Source: Rhyzopertha dominica
Lineage: Eukaryota > Arthropoda > Insecta > Coleoptera > Bostrichidae
Assembly: GCA_025024175.1 (NCBI GenBank)
Contig: QCXZ01000041.1
Span: 33,289,786 to 33,353,785 of the forward strand
Direction: 5' to 3'
DNA: 64,000 nucleotides
In this document: piece after piece, positions 10,900 to 21,573 of the stretch
Layout: each line of letters opens with the position of its first letter
Position numbering within the stretch: the first letter of the stretch is position 1
The notes under the pieces: model-generated
The model's database searches: none
Seen by the model: the letters and a program-made list of their open reading frames with translations, nothing else
What the model was told of the DNA's origin: nothing
Translations under genes and position numbers: made by a program

Positions 10900-11310
10900 C
10901 TTCTATGTTATATCGGTATAGTAGATGCTACGAGAATGTTATCTATGTATACGTATGCGAAGTCTGAGCAGCGTTGCGTAATCCAAACGTCATGAACGGG
11001 AATTCAAAAAGGCCAAACGGTGTTGTAATTGCAGTTTTACGTATGTCTTCTACGGCGACGAGAATTTGATGGTACGCTTTCACTAAGTCTATGGTAGAGA
11101 AAATCGTCTTACCGTGTAGTGCACTCGCGAAATCCTCTATGTGGGGGACGGGATACCTTTCTGGAACTGTATGGGTGTTCAGCGCACGATAGTTTCCGCA
11201 CGGCCGCTACTCTTGGATGGTCGGGTTAGAGCTAGTTTTACTAGCTGTTCAAACTCTTTCTTAGCGATTTGGAGTTTGTCTGGAGCTAAACGACGCGGTC
11301 TGTTTGCCAC
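10900..11310 (-). pseudogene. gypsy reverse transcriptase (catalytic box altered)
   Basis: The minus strand encodes [13 protein letters not shown] (catalytic block A), then [20 protein letters not shown]. After a deletion of the intervening helix it goes straight to YIDNILVAS at about 10950-10930. The expected YxDD box therefore reads YIDN, so this copy would be inactive even without frame breaks. Confidence 0.75.
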
Positions 11311-11914
11311 TGAAGGTCCTGGTGTAGTGCGTATGTGGTGAACTGTCGTATGCGGCACGCTTCTGGAGATACCTGGGGGTCGTGTGATTTCCGGGAACTG
11401 TCGAAGTAGATCGCCAAATTTCATAGTATCCGAGATGGAGCGGACGTCGTGGACTTGTTGCTCTTTCGTGGAAAGCGAAGTGGTACCGTCCAGCAGGCGT
11501 TTACTTCGAATATCAACGAGAAGTCCATAATGCGCGAGCAAATCGGCACCGATTATTGGCTTAGAAACGTCAGCAACGACAAATCTCCATGTGAAATCAC
11601 GACGAAGACCTAAGTTCAATGTAAGTGTTACAAAACCATACGTGTGGATTCTTGAATTATTAGCGGCGAATAACTCGTAAATGGAACGTGTACGTCGTTC
11701 GCGAATTAACTTTTCGTGGGCAAATGCACAGATCCGCACCGTGTCTATCAAAAAGTTTATTTTCGTTCGGTAATTGGTCATAAAGAGGCGGCTGCTTACT
11801 TGGGAGGCGTCGTCGCCCGCCATTAACGACTGCCGTGCGGGTTTTCCGTCCTGTTGGAACCAGTGGCGGCTGGTGACAAATTCTATTGGGTCGGCAGTAA
11901 AAACTTTGGTCCAC
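11179..11914 (-). pseudogene. gypsy aspartic protease and RT N-terminus
   Basis: The frame at 11823 has SRLFMTNYRTKINFLIDTV, where the aspartic protease D-T/S-G is decayed to IDTV. It continues with IYELFAANNSRIHTYG, then GADLLAHYGLLVDIRSKRLL, and HHIRTTPGPSVANRPRRLAP at the RT entry. A second frame overlaps at 11914-11660. Confidence 0.78.
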
Positions 11915-11929
11915 TCTAGTTAGTCTAGT

Positions 11930-12650
11930 TAGTATTTATTTATAAATTAGTAAATAATTTTGTATATACTCGTAGTTGTTGTTTATTACTTGCTACTTCT
12001 GTAAATTTTCATATCGCCGCAAGTTAAAAAGATAGTTCATTTGGTAACAAATAGCCTAATCTGGCAACTAGCTACATAATTTCAACGTTAAGCGTGCACC
12101 TGTACTGCACCGAAGAGGAGAAGTCGATATTTGTCGACCCAATCCGAAGATGTATTCGGAAGTCCGGCAGACAGCATTAAGCGATTATATGGGTATTGGC
12201 GCTTACTTATTTTGTTATTTTCTTTTTGTGTGAAATTCTTCAATGATTTCAGATTGACTAAATTTATAACATGTATTTAATTAATTCTGTTAAATGTTTG
12301 AAGGTATCTGCTTAAAATTGTTTATTTAAGAGGATAGCTCTTACAATAATCTTGGGAAAATGAAAAATTTCGTAGAACATTCGGGTAGTTTTTCGTGATT
12401 TCAGTATTGAACTATATATATAATTGTTGTTCAATGTACATGTCAAAATTAATTTTCGGAATCCGATGATTATGAATGCCGGGCCTCCTTTATTAACTTC
12501 AATAAAAACATATATACGTAAAATTAAATTATGATTATAAAAAAACTGTAAGCATGTAAAGGGTGTCAATCAGATAATNTGTAATACTCAGTAGAAAACA
12601 GAACTATAATTGGTTGATTAAAAAAAACTTAAAATAATTGAAATAAATGA
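11930..12650. other. AT-rich insert between gypsy gag and protease
   Basis: About 700 bases that are far more AT-rich than the flanking gypsy DNA separate gag from protease, which normally abut. I see no coding sequence, clear inverted ends or target duplication. An undefined insertion is the simplest reading. Confidence 0.45.
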
Positions 12651-12689
12651 TGAAGTCCGTTTNAACGTTTTATGCTGTCTGCCGGCCCC

Positions 12690-13590
12690 AGGCATTTGCA
12701 GAGTCTCGATTTTCGCCTCAGGATTCAATATGCGCGCAGGGTTGCGTCTTTGTTCAGCTCATAGGAAAACGATGCTATTGCTTCCTTATACGATGCGGTC
12801 TGCCGACCCGGACAGTAGTACCAGCACAAACCTCTGTTGTTGCTCCCGGTGGNCCGCACTGATTCGCGCGACGCTGATCGTGACCTCGAGTGCGAACGAT
12901 CCCTTCGCAGGATTTTAGCAATTTAGCACTGCATTGAAGCAATTCCACTGGTCAAAGAAACCACAGTCTCAGTAAGTTTTTCGTGAGTTGATTCCATACT
13001 AGTATTTACTGGCCTTACTGCCATGACCTGTTGTTGCCTCGGTAGTGCTTCGAAAACAGCGTCTGCCAGCTCGCCAGCTCTGCCACCGTCGTATCGGCCT
13101 TGCTCTGCGTAGCTAGAATTGCCTGAATGGAAGATGGTAGGCGCCCTAGCCACAGTGATCTCACCAGGTCCTCCGGCACTGCTGAACCTGCAAGAGCCTG
13201 TAAATGTCGAAGAAACTGTGACAGCTTTCTGTCTCCGATTTCTTCGTGTTCGAGGAGCCTTCGCGTCTTTTGTTCTTGCGGCGATCATAGACGGCGTATT
13301 AACTCGGTTTTGAGCTTTTGGTACCTGCCGTTCTCAGGCGGTCTTTGAATAATGTCACGTACTTCTGCCATATGTCGGGTCTAGGTTACCAACGACGTAG
13401 TTAAATTTGGTGTCGTCTCTGACGATGCCACCCAGCTCAAGTTGCTTTTCCACCTGCCAAAACCAAATTTCGGGGTCGGCGGGCCAGAACGGCGAAATAC
13501 GATCGTCACACGACTGACTTCTTGTGCTTTTAGAACACTACTGCTTGCCATTGCGGGTTCAGATACTCGTGTTTTTTCACCCTCTGCCAT
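12690..13590 (-). pseudogene. gypsy gag (CsRn1 type, multi-frame)
   Basis: The start is the ATG at 13590 (MAEGEKTRVSEPAMASSS), just below the primer-binding site. The minus strand then shows, in alternating frames, a Trp-rich block near 13480-13430, and SLWLGRLPSSIQAILATQSK near 13150-13080. A degraded CWYYC-type zinc-finger segment lies near 12840. This order and the short single finger match CsRn1-clade Gag. Many indels are present, and two N bases lie in the C-terminal part. Confidence 0.7.
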
Positions 13591-13627
13591 TATTCAAAAC
13601 TTGTCACTATATATTTGCGCTATATAT

Positions 13628-13647
13628 CACGTCAGGGTGTCACCAAT
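13628..13647 (-). promoter_or_regulatory. gypsy primer-binding site, tRNA-Trp type
   Basis: On the minus strand attggtgacaccctgacgtg lies 40 bases upstream of the gag ATG. It resembles the 3' end complement of tRNA-Trp (TGGTGACCCCGACGTG) with one small difference. From memory, CsRn1-clade elements use tRNA-Trp as primer. It marks the inner edge of the 5' LTR at about 13650. Confidence 0.6.
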
Positions 13648-13799
13648 TATGTCAGGGTTCGCGGTTTTATCAGAAGAAAACGAAAACCTTTTTTGTCAAC
13701 CTGACATATATTAACGATCCCAAAAATCAACTCATAACATAGATACACATGAAAATAAATGTTGAACTGCTCCAGATAGCTGGTGACGCTACAAGCACA

Positions 13800-14218
13800 T
13801 TCGAAGACTCTTGGGCACAACATTAAAGAGCTACTCAGTGACAACGGGGGGGAATTCGACTGTGAAGAAGTCAAAAACATTCTAGCAAAAAAATGGAATC
13901 GTGCAGAGACTGACAGCACCATACACTCCAGAGCAGTATGGTTGTAGTGAACGTGAAAATCGCACGACTGTAGAAATGGCGCGGACACTCAAATACTCCA
14001 ACTGCGAAGTTGACTTTCCAGATGGTATATGGGCGGAGCTAGTGTCGACAGCAATTTACACTCTTAACAGAACGGGAAAATTGTCAAAAGAAGGGGTCAG
14101 TCCTTATGAACTGTGGATTGGAAAGAAACCTAGGATTAAACATTTACGCATCATTGGATCGTGCTGCTACGTCCACATACCTGCTGAGAAGAGAAAAGAA
14201 AGGACAAGAAGGCAGTGA
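13800..14218 (+). pseudogene. copia integrase, distal part
   Basis: This resumes the copia element after the gypsy insertion. ELLSDNGGEFDCEE (second catalytic Asp region) lies near 13830 in a shifted frame. Then from 13901 come LTAPYTPEQYGCSERENRTT (the catalytic Glu within ENRT) and AIYTLNRTGK. It ends with KPRIKHLRIIGSCCYVHIP. Confidence 0.82.
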
Positions 14219-14508
14219 AAGGAATCCTTGTGGGATATGATGGTGATGAGCGATACAGAATCTATATTCCAGAAAAGCATCAAGTCATCGTATCAAGAGA
14301 TGTTCAACTTCAGGAAAGACTGAAAGAATGTGAATGTAAAGTCGAACAACCGTTGAAAGACATTGAGCATGTAGATTCAGATCAGAACGAAGAAGAAATT
14401 GACGATAATAAGCCAGAAATCAAAGAAGGAGATGAAGATGAACCATCAGTTGTTACTGAAGAGAAGTCTGAAACAACTTTGAAGAAAGGACAATCGGAAC
14501 AGTTTTAA
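14215..14508 (+). pseudogene. copia integrase-RT linker
   Basis: The frame begins KGILVGYDGDERYRIYIPEK and VIVSRDVQLQE, the conserved end of the copia integrase C-terminal domain. It continues into an acidic Glu/Asp/Lys-rich linker typical of the spacer before RT. Confidence 0.75.
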
Positions 14509-14555
14509 GAGATCGGTCGATCCCGCAGAAGCCTCAACATTTTCAAGATTATGTC

Positions 14556-15360
14556 ATGAGAATAGATGAGTTTATAAATCAAGCGACTGAGGGTGCTGAA
14601 ACTTTTGAAGATGCCCTAAGAAGCAAGGACTCAGCGCAGTGGAAGAAAGCCACGGATAGTGAAATCGTCTCTTTGAAAGAAAATCAAACTTGGATTTTGA
14701 CAAAACTTCCACCAGGTGCAAAGGCGATTCCATGTAAGTGGGTCTTCTGACTCAAGACAAATCCTGACGGCAGTATTGACAAGTTCAAAGCAAGACTAGT
14801 CATCAAGGGGTTTAGTAAGTGAAACTTGCAGTCCAGTTGCAAGGATGGGAACAATACGAGCTATTCTAAGTATAGCAGCAAGCAAAAAGATGCATTTGAT
14901 ACAATTCGATGTATCAACAGCGTTTCTCTATGGAGAACTGTTTTCATGCGACAACCACAAGGATATGAAGACAGAACCAGCAAGGTCTGCCAATTAAAGA
15001 GAAGCCTTTACGGTCTTAAGCAACCACCTAGATGTTGGAACAATCGTCTTGGAGTCTTTCTTCAACAACATGGATTCAAGGCCAGCGAAGCTTGTATATT
15101 CGAGAGAGAAATGGAAAGAAGCTCATACTTGTAATCTACGTGGATGATCAGCTGGAATTGATTAAAAAGAGATGGACCATTTCATTGAAGAGTTGAAATC
15201 AGAGTTCAAAATCGTCTCGAAAAAAGACGATTATTTTTTGGGTCTCGAGATTGAGCATGAAGAAAAGTTTATCAAGATTCACCATAAGACTTATGCGAAG
15301 AAAATCAGTTTCAACTCCAATGCTCAAGGATACAGAGATTTCCACATCAGGGAAAGTTGA
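14556..15360 (+). pseudogene. copia reverse transcriptase
   Basis: The stretch DALRSKDSAQWKKATDSEIV, then NQTWILTKLPPGAKAIPCKW, is the RVT_2 start. KTNPDGSIDKFKARLVIKGF follows after a stop. QLKRSLYGLKQPPRCWN lies at about 14990-15050. The catalytic YVDD box is encoded at 15137-15148. Numerous frame breaks disable it. Confidence 0.8.
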
Positions 15361-15838
15361 CGAGCCAACCACCAAATTTCCACATAGACAAGCAACTGGA
15401 GCACTGACGTACCTGATGCTTGACACAGGAATAGACCTAGCCTTTAGTGTAGGATTTCTTTCGAGATCACTCGAAAATCCAACTCAAGAGGACGTTGTAC
15501 GAGTAAAGAGGGTTCTTAGATACATAGCGGGTACTTTGGACCTTGGGATAGTTTATCAGGGCAATATAGAAGTAGGACTTCTACAAGTCTACAGCGACGC
15601 AGACTTCGGAGGATGCACTAAGACAGGACGTTCAACCTCTGGTGTTATCGTGAAGTATTCAGGAGGAGCAATCTTTTGGCTGAGCCAACGTCAGTCGGTT
15701 GTGGCAACATCGACAACTGAAGCAGAGATAATAATAGCTAGCGAGGGAGCCAGAGAGGCAATTTGGCTTGGTAGACTGTTCGGAGGGATCATAAAACTGA
15801 AGAATGTTAAAATAATGTTTGAATCAGTTTTGAATTAA
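15251..15838 (+). pseudogene. copia RNase H region, truncated
   Basis: The frame has HRQATGALTYLMLDTGIDLA, AFSVGFLSRSLENPTQEDVV, RVLRYIAGTLDLGIVYQG, VYSDADFGGCTKTGRSTSG and STTEAEIIIASEGAREAIWL, the copia RNase H motifs with catalytic Asp and Glu. It stops short of the usual C-terminal block. The 40-base direct repeat follows at once, indicating a terminal deletion. Confidence 0.82.
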
Positions 15839-15874
15839 TCAACGTTACCAGATGAACTGACAAGTGTAAAAAAC
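15833..15874 (+). repeat. Direct repeat, right copy, flanking copia
   Basis: Right partner of the repeat at 5502. It begins at the point where the copia RNase H frame stops, which suggests that the end of pol and most of the 3' LTR are deleted. Confidence 0.6.
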
Positions 15875-16129
15875 AATTAGTCACGACAACAGATAAACTA
15901 AATAAATACTGGCATGTTTAAGTAAAATAGTTATTAAACACCAAAGAAAAGCTTTTCTTGAGTGAAAAACCTTCATAGAAATAATTGGAAAAACCCAACG
16001 GAAAAAGAAATCAGTGAAATAAAATGAATTTGAATGTCTTATTCATTTTAGCTCAGATAACTCCTCTACCACGTTTTTAAGATGGACGTGTCAGGTCAAA
16101 CCTACGGGTATATCGAACACAGCAACAAA

Positions 16130-16960
16130 ATATTTTTAGGCTTCATTTTCAATAACCAAGATTGTGGCTGAAACTTCTTGAGGAAAACTGGTGGTTGGAC
16201 TAAACAAGACTAGCAAAAGTACGTGAACGATTCTAGTTGGAACATTGTCGAGCAGATGCAGATGTGGAGAAAAAATGTGCATCCTGCGCTGCCACCAAGG
16301 CTCAAACAACACGACTAATGAAGAAAAAGATGAAGCAGTATAATATGGAGACACCAATTGAGAGGATTACTGTCGACGTCGTCGGGCCATTTCCCACGAC
16401 AGTACCATTAGTGGCATTCAGACCAAGCAGAAATTTCAAGTCGACGGTGTTTCACGAACCGTGCCGCTTGCTGGTTATTAGCAAAACAAGAATAATTCCT
16501 CGTAATCCGCTATAAGATGGCCGAGTGGTTTAACGGAGCGATGGAACAGTTCCTCTCTGTTGGCGTACCGGACAACTATACAAGGGATCACTGGAGAAGC
16601 ACGTGCAAGGATAATTTTTGGAAGGGAATTGAGATTACCGTGCAATATGGGATTTCGGCCGACCAGGAGGAAGTACGGAGAGAAGGCCAAGTAACTAGTT
16701 ATGACGACAACCTTAGAGAGTCACTTCCGGAAACCCATGGATTGGACAGACTGAGAATTAAGACGGGCAGTTTAATGAAGGAAATCAAGTGTGTCTCTAT
16801 AACCCACAAAGGAGTAAAGGACTTTCGCCTAATAAGTAATGAATGGGGGGGGGGTATTGTTCTTGTAGCTTTCATGTTAGACAGGGAGATGGATCTAGAA
16901 CATTCGAGGATATTCATCGATTGGTATAATGGGCGAAAAAAAGCGCTCACAGCGCTCAGT
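16130..16960 (+). mobile_element. 412/mdg1-like gypsy integrase fragment
   Basis: In shifting plus-strand frames, the integrase zinc-binding region (KKCASCAATKAQTTRLMKKK) is followed by ETPIERITVDVVGPFPTTV. After an internal deletion of the catalytic core come LLAYRTTIQGITGEARARII, FGRELRLPCNMGFRP and ESLPETHGLDRLRIKTGS, and near 16795 LYNPQRSKGLSPNK. This order matches the C-terminal half of 412-type integrases. It is distinct from the CsRn1-like element in the copia nest and lacks everything upstream. Confidence 0.75.
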
Positions 16961-17039
16961 CCAAGAGTTTTGAAGTGTTTTAAAATGACTGTACTGAAGT
17001 CTGGTATTGTATTCTGAATAGTAGTTATTGAAATTGGTA

Positions 17040-19367
17040 GTGTTGGAGTAGTAATGTCTTGTACTAACTGTGTTTTAAATTTATGTCGGTAGTTGTGCGC
17101 AAATAAAGGAATTTAAGTTAATTATTCGCATTTTTCGAATCCAGAAATCTGAATTTTAAAGAATCGTCTAAAAATTTTTCAGTCTACATACAAGTTCAAT
17201 TACATTACATGTTACTCCCTTGGAATGCTTCAGATAATAAGATTGATCCAATTAATACAGCGATAGGTAAAAAAAATATATCTTCAGGACTGAAACTGTT
17301 GAAATGTTTTCTGCAAAATAACACAGACACATGTCCATGTCATACTATATATAATATAAGTATTAAAGTCAAAAGTGAACAATATTTTGGACCTTGATGA
17401 TGTTTAATGGACAACGAAACTAGTCGACTTATTTTTTATCTGTCCCTTCAATGAACCAGTAGCTCTATAATATAGTCTTCGTTTAAAATTTGGCAGTTAT
17501 CAGACTATAATATTGTCTTTGGTATATACACGTTATTCATCAGACAGGCACTCGTTGCTACTCAACATGTCGAGAAATAGGTATTTATACTAATATTTCA
17601 CCTAGATGGCCTATTTTATTTTGTACTTTGTATATAACATTGGGCTTACCAGTTTTGGTAAAGCCCACTTGCCGAAAGCAACTGGTCTCCTTGAAACGTC
17701 AACGTTTTCCACTTCCGTGGGTATGTTCGGTTGCTCGGAACATAATCTCAAAAATGGGGGGTTCAAGTCGTGTTCATCAAGGGGTTTTTGATTTCTGGCT
17801 AAAATAAAATAATAAGGGTTTGGGGGATATATAAAAAGGTGTAAATTTTTAATAAGCGACTATTGAGCAAATAAGTATAAAGAATGTGAACATTTCGATA
17901 CAAAAAATGACGTTTAAATCGCACTATAACCTTTCATGTTTTGTATTATTATACAATTAATTCAAGTCGTTCATATTTCATACCTAAGGAGACTGATCTG
18001 TTAATAATACGTGGGGGTACACCACTGCTCCTTGACTGCAAGTAGGAATGTTTGTGGGGAGAATACATTTTCTTCTCTCAGGGAAAGGGTAATTCTTTAA
18101 GTACAAATGTACAAACAATTAAATGTCACAATAGAATGAATTAATGTCACTTTTTACTTCAAAAGTGATATTACTTCACGTCATACGTAATAAGCCAGAA
18201 AACGGACAGAATGTTACCAACTGGCACCAATACTAGGATCTTATCTAGGGTGTTTATGTAAGACAAATAAGGAAAATTGACCAACATCACTGGAAGCGAG
18301 TCGTGAATTCAGTATTGCTCGTATTCGTGGAAACTGTTTTTCACTCCACCTTCTACACCTATAAGTTACACAGAAAACCATGTTGAGTTCCTGATGGTCA
18401 GGTATTGTATGTAAGGTGGTCGACTAATAACACTACCGTAATAAACTGTTTGTGACCCCGAAAACAGCACTAAAGTGAACAGTGAAAACTGGTACGGATG
18501 GCTCGGGAACTGAGGTGCTAAGTGTCACTGGATGTTCTTAGATCATTTTATGTTGTGATGTTTCTTGTAGCTCAGTTCTAGAATTGTCATAAAGCAGCAA
18601 ACCAACACACGAATACTCACAACTCTCGGTTTGAAGTTTTGCTCTTAGTGCCAGGGATCACTGTATAAACCTGAAACAGAACTTGGCACAAAGGCAGGAG
18701 TAATATGACTNATTTTTTTTCAAGTAACAGTTTATGAANAATAATTAAAGAAATCTGTAAGAAAACAGGTACATAAAATAAATAATCAAGACATTGTAAA
18801 GTGTTTGTTGTGACTTACATTAGTGCTAGAGGGTTGGCTTCTGCTTGGGGGTTCCGAGTCTAGTATTAAACTGATTTATAATTGTTGAACTCCACTATTT
18901 ATAGCAAAACTAGCGCATACCTCATATATGTAGTACAATGCGTAAATAGCTGAGCTAACGCCTTCCTACTTGCAAGAAATGTAGTGAACAGCAATCTACT
19001 GATCTTTGTGTTAGCAGTAAACTGAATTTAAAATAATGGTTTAGAATCGATAAATGTTAATTTTGAAAATATCGTCTGTGACAAACCGTTTAATATTTCA
19101 AAATATCGACCAATCTCTCCGTGTTTGACACCTCTCGTCAGTCACCAATAAAATGGTGGCCGTTAGTTTTCGGGAACGCGTTCAGAAAATGGGCTAAATA
19201 CTTATTAGCACGATTCATACCTTTGTATATCTAAGATTTTACCATTATTACATTTTTTATATTGCGCACCAGGATGAACGACACTCAATAAATATAATTG
19301 CTCCAAAAATTGTTATATCTATTTATTGATTTTGATGATTTACTTAATATATAATATTACCTATATA
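17040..19367. other. Stretch without a recognised gene
   Basis: Bases 17.0-17.4 kb may include the 3' end of the 412-like element. The rest has no coding exon that I can support. Two N bases occur near 18.7 kb. Confidence 0.45.
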
Positions 19368-19484
19368 TTAAAATGCATGTCTATGCCGTGCTGTCTACAC
19401 CTCAACCCGTTAAGGCAGCTAGGTGGCTTTGTCATCATGTCAGTGTAATGCTGACAGATGGCATTGCCATCCTAAATTCTTACT
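19368..19484 (+). repeat. Hairpin-rich repeat family, copy A (short form)
   Basis: Begins ttaaaatgcatgtctatgcc and ends ctaaattcttac. It contains two perfect small palindromes: TGTCAG...CTGACA around a 7-base loop, and gatggca-t-tgccatc. The same module occurs at 24029-24426, 59802-60773 and 60859-60911. Here the central section between cacctcaacc and cgttaaggc is missing compared with the longer copies. Confidence 0.8.
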
Positions 19485-19786
19485 TTCATTACCTATATAC
19501 CTTCTAAATGTATAGATAGAGGGCTAACCATCTTCATTGGATCGTTGGGATGGCAATAAGGTCCAGGCTAATCCGTACGTGATAGAAAGCAATTACTGGT
19601 GTTATTAAATGTTTTTCAATTTATATGTCTTTTAAGGCATAACATATAAGGGTTTTTTAAAATTTATCTCGCCTTTACCTGTTTATATTTAAAAATAACT
19701 TGTCACTAAATTAAATCTAGTCCTTCGAATTGTGTTAAATCAATAATTGTATTTGTTCGAGACAAAACCATGCTCCTCTAAGTATA

Positions 19787-20872
19787 CAGGGTGTTGCAAA
19801 TTAATATAGGTCTTCCCGTTAACCCTAGATTCTTGAGGCCAAAATATGACGATTTTTTATTGGTAAATTTCTGAAAAACGTTTCATTTAAAAAATACACG
19901 GTGTCAAAGTTGAAATTTAAAAATCGTTTTTTTTTACGATATAATCCAGTTTTGGGGGTATCGAGTTGAAATTTTGTACGAGTTTGTAGTATTTACATCA
20001 ATGTGTACCCCTAAATTATTGTCAACATTACTATAAAAACAAATGAATATCGGGGGGTGTGTAATTTTCTAACTCCCCTCCCCAACTTTTTCTGACATAA
20101 GCCCATGAAACCAGCGGATTTTTTTTCTAGCACAAAACTTCATCGTTTTTTTTGTTTCTTGTAATTTTTAGACAAAATGCTTCGATTCAGAGATAAACGC
20201 CATTTTGTGAAGCTTTCCACCTTATCTAATAATAATATTTTCATCTCGTTGTAAATGGTTAATATTATTGATATATTTTCCACTTTAGCATGTAAGGCCA
20301 AATTATTGCCAGATTGGAGCTCAAATTATGTATTTTTTTAAACATTTTGTCATCTATGTGTCTGTAATGCTCAAACCAATAGTTAACAAGATTTCTAAGT
20401 AGACTTGGAAAAAGACATTTATTACTAGTAGGCAAGGTGGAAAGTTTCACAAAACGGCGTTTATCTCTGAATCTCATCATTTTGTCTAAAAATTACAAGC
20501 GACCAAAAAAAACTATCAATGAAGTTTTGTACTAGACAAAAATCCTGTGGTCTCATGGGCGTACGTCAAAAAAAGTTGTGGGAGATACAAAGTTACAAAC
20601 ACCCCCAACCCCCAACATTTATTTGTCTTTATAGTAATGTTAACAATAATTTAGGCGTACCTACACTTAGATATAAATACCACAAACTAGTACCAAATTT
20701 CAATTCGATACCTCCAAAACTGTGGATTATATCGTACGATTTTTAAATTTCAACTTTGACACAATGCAGTTTTTAAATGAAGCGTTTTTCAGAAATTTAC
20801 CAATAACAAAATCATATTTTGACATCAAGAATCTAGGGTTAACGGGATGACCTACTAATTTGCAACACCCTG
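19787..20872. mobile_element. Foldback element, arms about 440 bp
   Basis: The left end cagggtgttgcaaatta and the right end taatttgcaacaccctg are inverted. The match continues inward through both arms with about 85-90% identity by eye: ccgttaaccctagattcttg, then aaatttctgaaaaacg, then gtcaaagttgaaattt, to gattcagagataaacgcc. A spacer of about 170 bases separates them. The element is flanked by TATA on both sides, consistent with TA target duplication of a Tc1/mariner-type family. No transposase is encoded. A transcript would fold into a long hairpin. Confidence 0.85.
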
Positions 20873-20948
20873 TATAAGCCTTTTTAACCGTACTATACCT
20901 ATAAATAGAACAAAAAAAAACAAGGCATAAGAAGGTTTAAGAAATTAG

Positions 20949-21573
20949 TTGGTACCTAATTATGCAAATTACTGGACCTTCGCCAAATTATACAAAATTT
21001 TGCACACTGCTAGAACACGGCCTCCTGAACACGAATCTGTAATCCGTTTCTTGCGGTCTTGTTTATTTTTTTTTGAGGAATACGTGTTTATACTCGGAAC
21101 CGCTTTACGATGCGCGGTGTTCTTCCGTATGCCGTGCGATGTCACATGTTCCTTTACGTCAGGTCGGCGCGCAAAATACACGGCCAAAACGCGTGAAAAA
21201 TCTCGCGGTAAGAACAACCCTGAAATCAGCTTGAAATGAAAACACACTCGCGTAGGAATAGGAATACCGGATGTAAATGAGTATGCGTCATTGTGCGGCG
21301 TGACACGCAAAAAATACGATCTAAATAACGCGTCTAAAATAGCGCAGTAATAAAAACAAATCCCCAATTCAGCTAGAACACACTGGCGTAGGACGACCCG
21401 ACGTACAGGAGCATGCGACACTGCGCCATAAGGGATAAGGTAGTTCCAAATTGAAACATTATTTTTTTAAAAACTAGCCGCAATCGCAAGAAACCGATTT
21501 CAGATTCGTGTTCTAGTAGTATGCAATATTTTACGTAATTTGGCGTAGGTTCTGTATACTGCCTAATTACCAA
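20949..21573. mobile_element. Inverted-repeat element with TTAG target duplication
   Basis: TTAG lies immediately outside both ends (20945-20948 and 21574-21577). The ends ttggtacctaattatgcaaa and (reverse) ttggtaattaggcagtatac start inverted repeats of about 115 bases. Both carry gaacacgaatctg and ggtttcttgcg-like blocks. The centre is CG-containing and less AT-rich, but I recognise no transposase. It abuts the 1.1-kb foldback with only 72 bases between them. A short non-autonomous DNA transposon of unassigned superfamily is the best description. Confidence 0.75.

Larger units (their letters stand above)
9068..13780 (-). mobile_element. CsRn1-like Ty3/gypsy retrotransposon, antisense, inside copia
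   Basis: Reading the minus strand from about 13.65 kb downwards gives primer-binding site, gag, protease, RT, RNase H, integrase: gypsy order. The protease block ADVSKPIIGADLLAHYGLLV and the RT entry with RPRRLAPDKL are the hallmark of the CsRn1 clade known from insects and flukes. Copia integrase sequence stops near 9083 and resumes near 13.8 kb, so this element inserted into copia. LTRs could not be matched between the two ends: the ends are degraded or deleted. An AT-rich block at about 11930-12650 interrupts it between gag and protease. Confidence 0.8.
5502..15873 (+). mobile_element. Ty1/copia retrotransposon, host of two nested insertions
   Basis: The coding order on the plus strand is gag, zinc knuckle, protease, GAG-pre-integrase, integrase, reverse transcriptase, RNase H: the Ty1/copia order. 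The integrase-before-RT arrangement separates it from gypsy elements. The frame is broken in many places and two large foreign blocks interrupt it: a LINE at 5602-7748 inside gag and an antisense gypsy element from about 9.08 to 13.78 kb inside the integrase. A direct repeat of about 40 bases lies just before gag and just after the RNase H end. It may be what remains of the LTRs. Clear full-length LTRs and a primer-binding site were not found. The element is dead. Confidence 0.85.

Noticed and set aside
13628..13740. Trying to pair 13650-13738 with 9083-9125 as LTRs of the gypsy element
   Set aside because: Only scattered short matches (gtcaacctgacatat against gtgaaccctgtatat) were found and no consistent TG...CA ends, so LTRs are not annotated.
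16517..16545. tggccgagtggtttaacgga resembles the 5' half and A box of a tRNA-Leu/Ser gene
   Set aside because: No matching B box, anticodon stem or acceptor stem follows within 100 bases. The segment lies inside the 412-like integrase fragment, so the match is probably chance.
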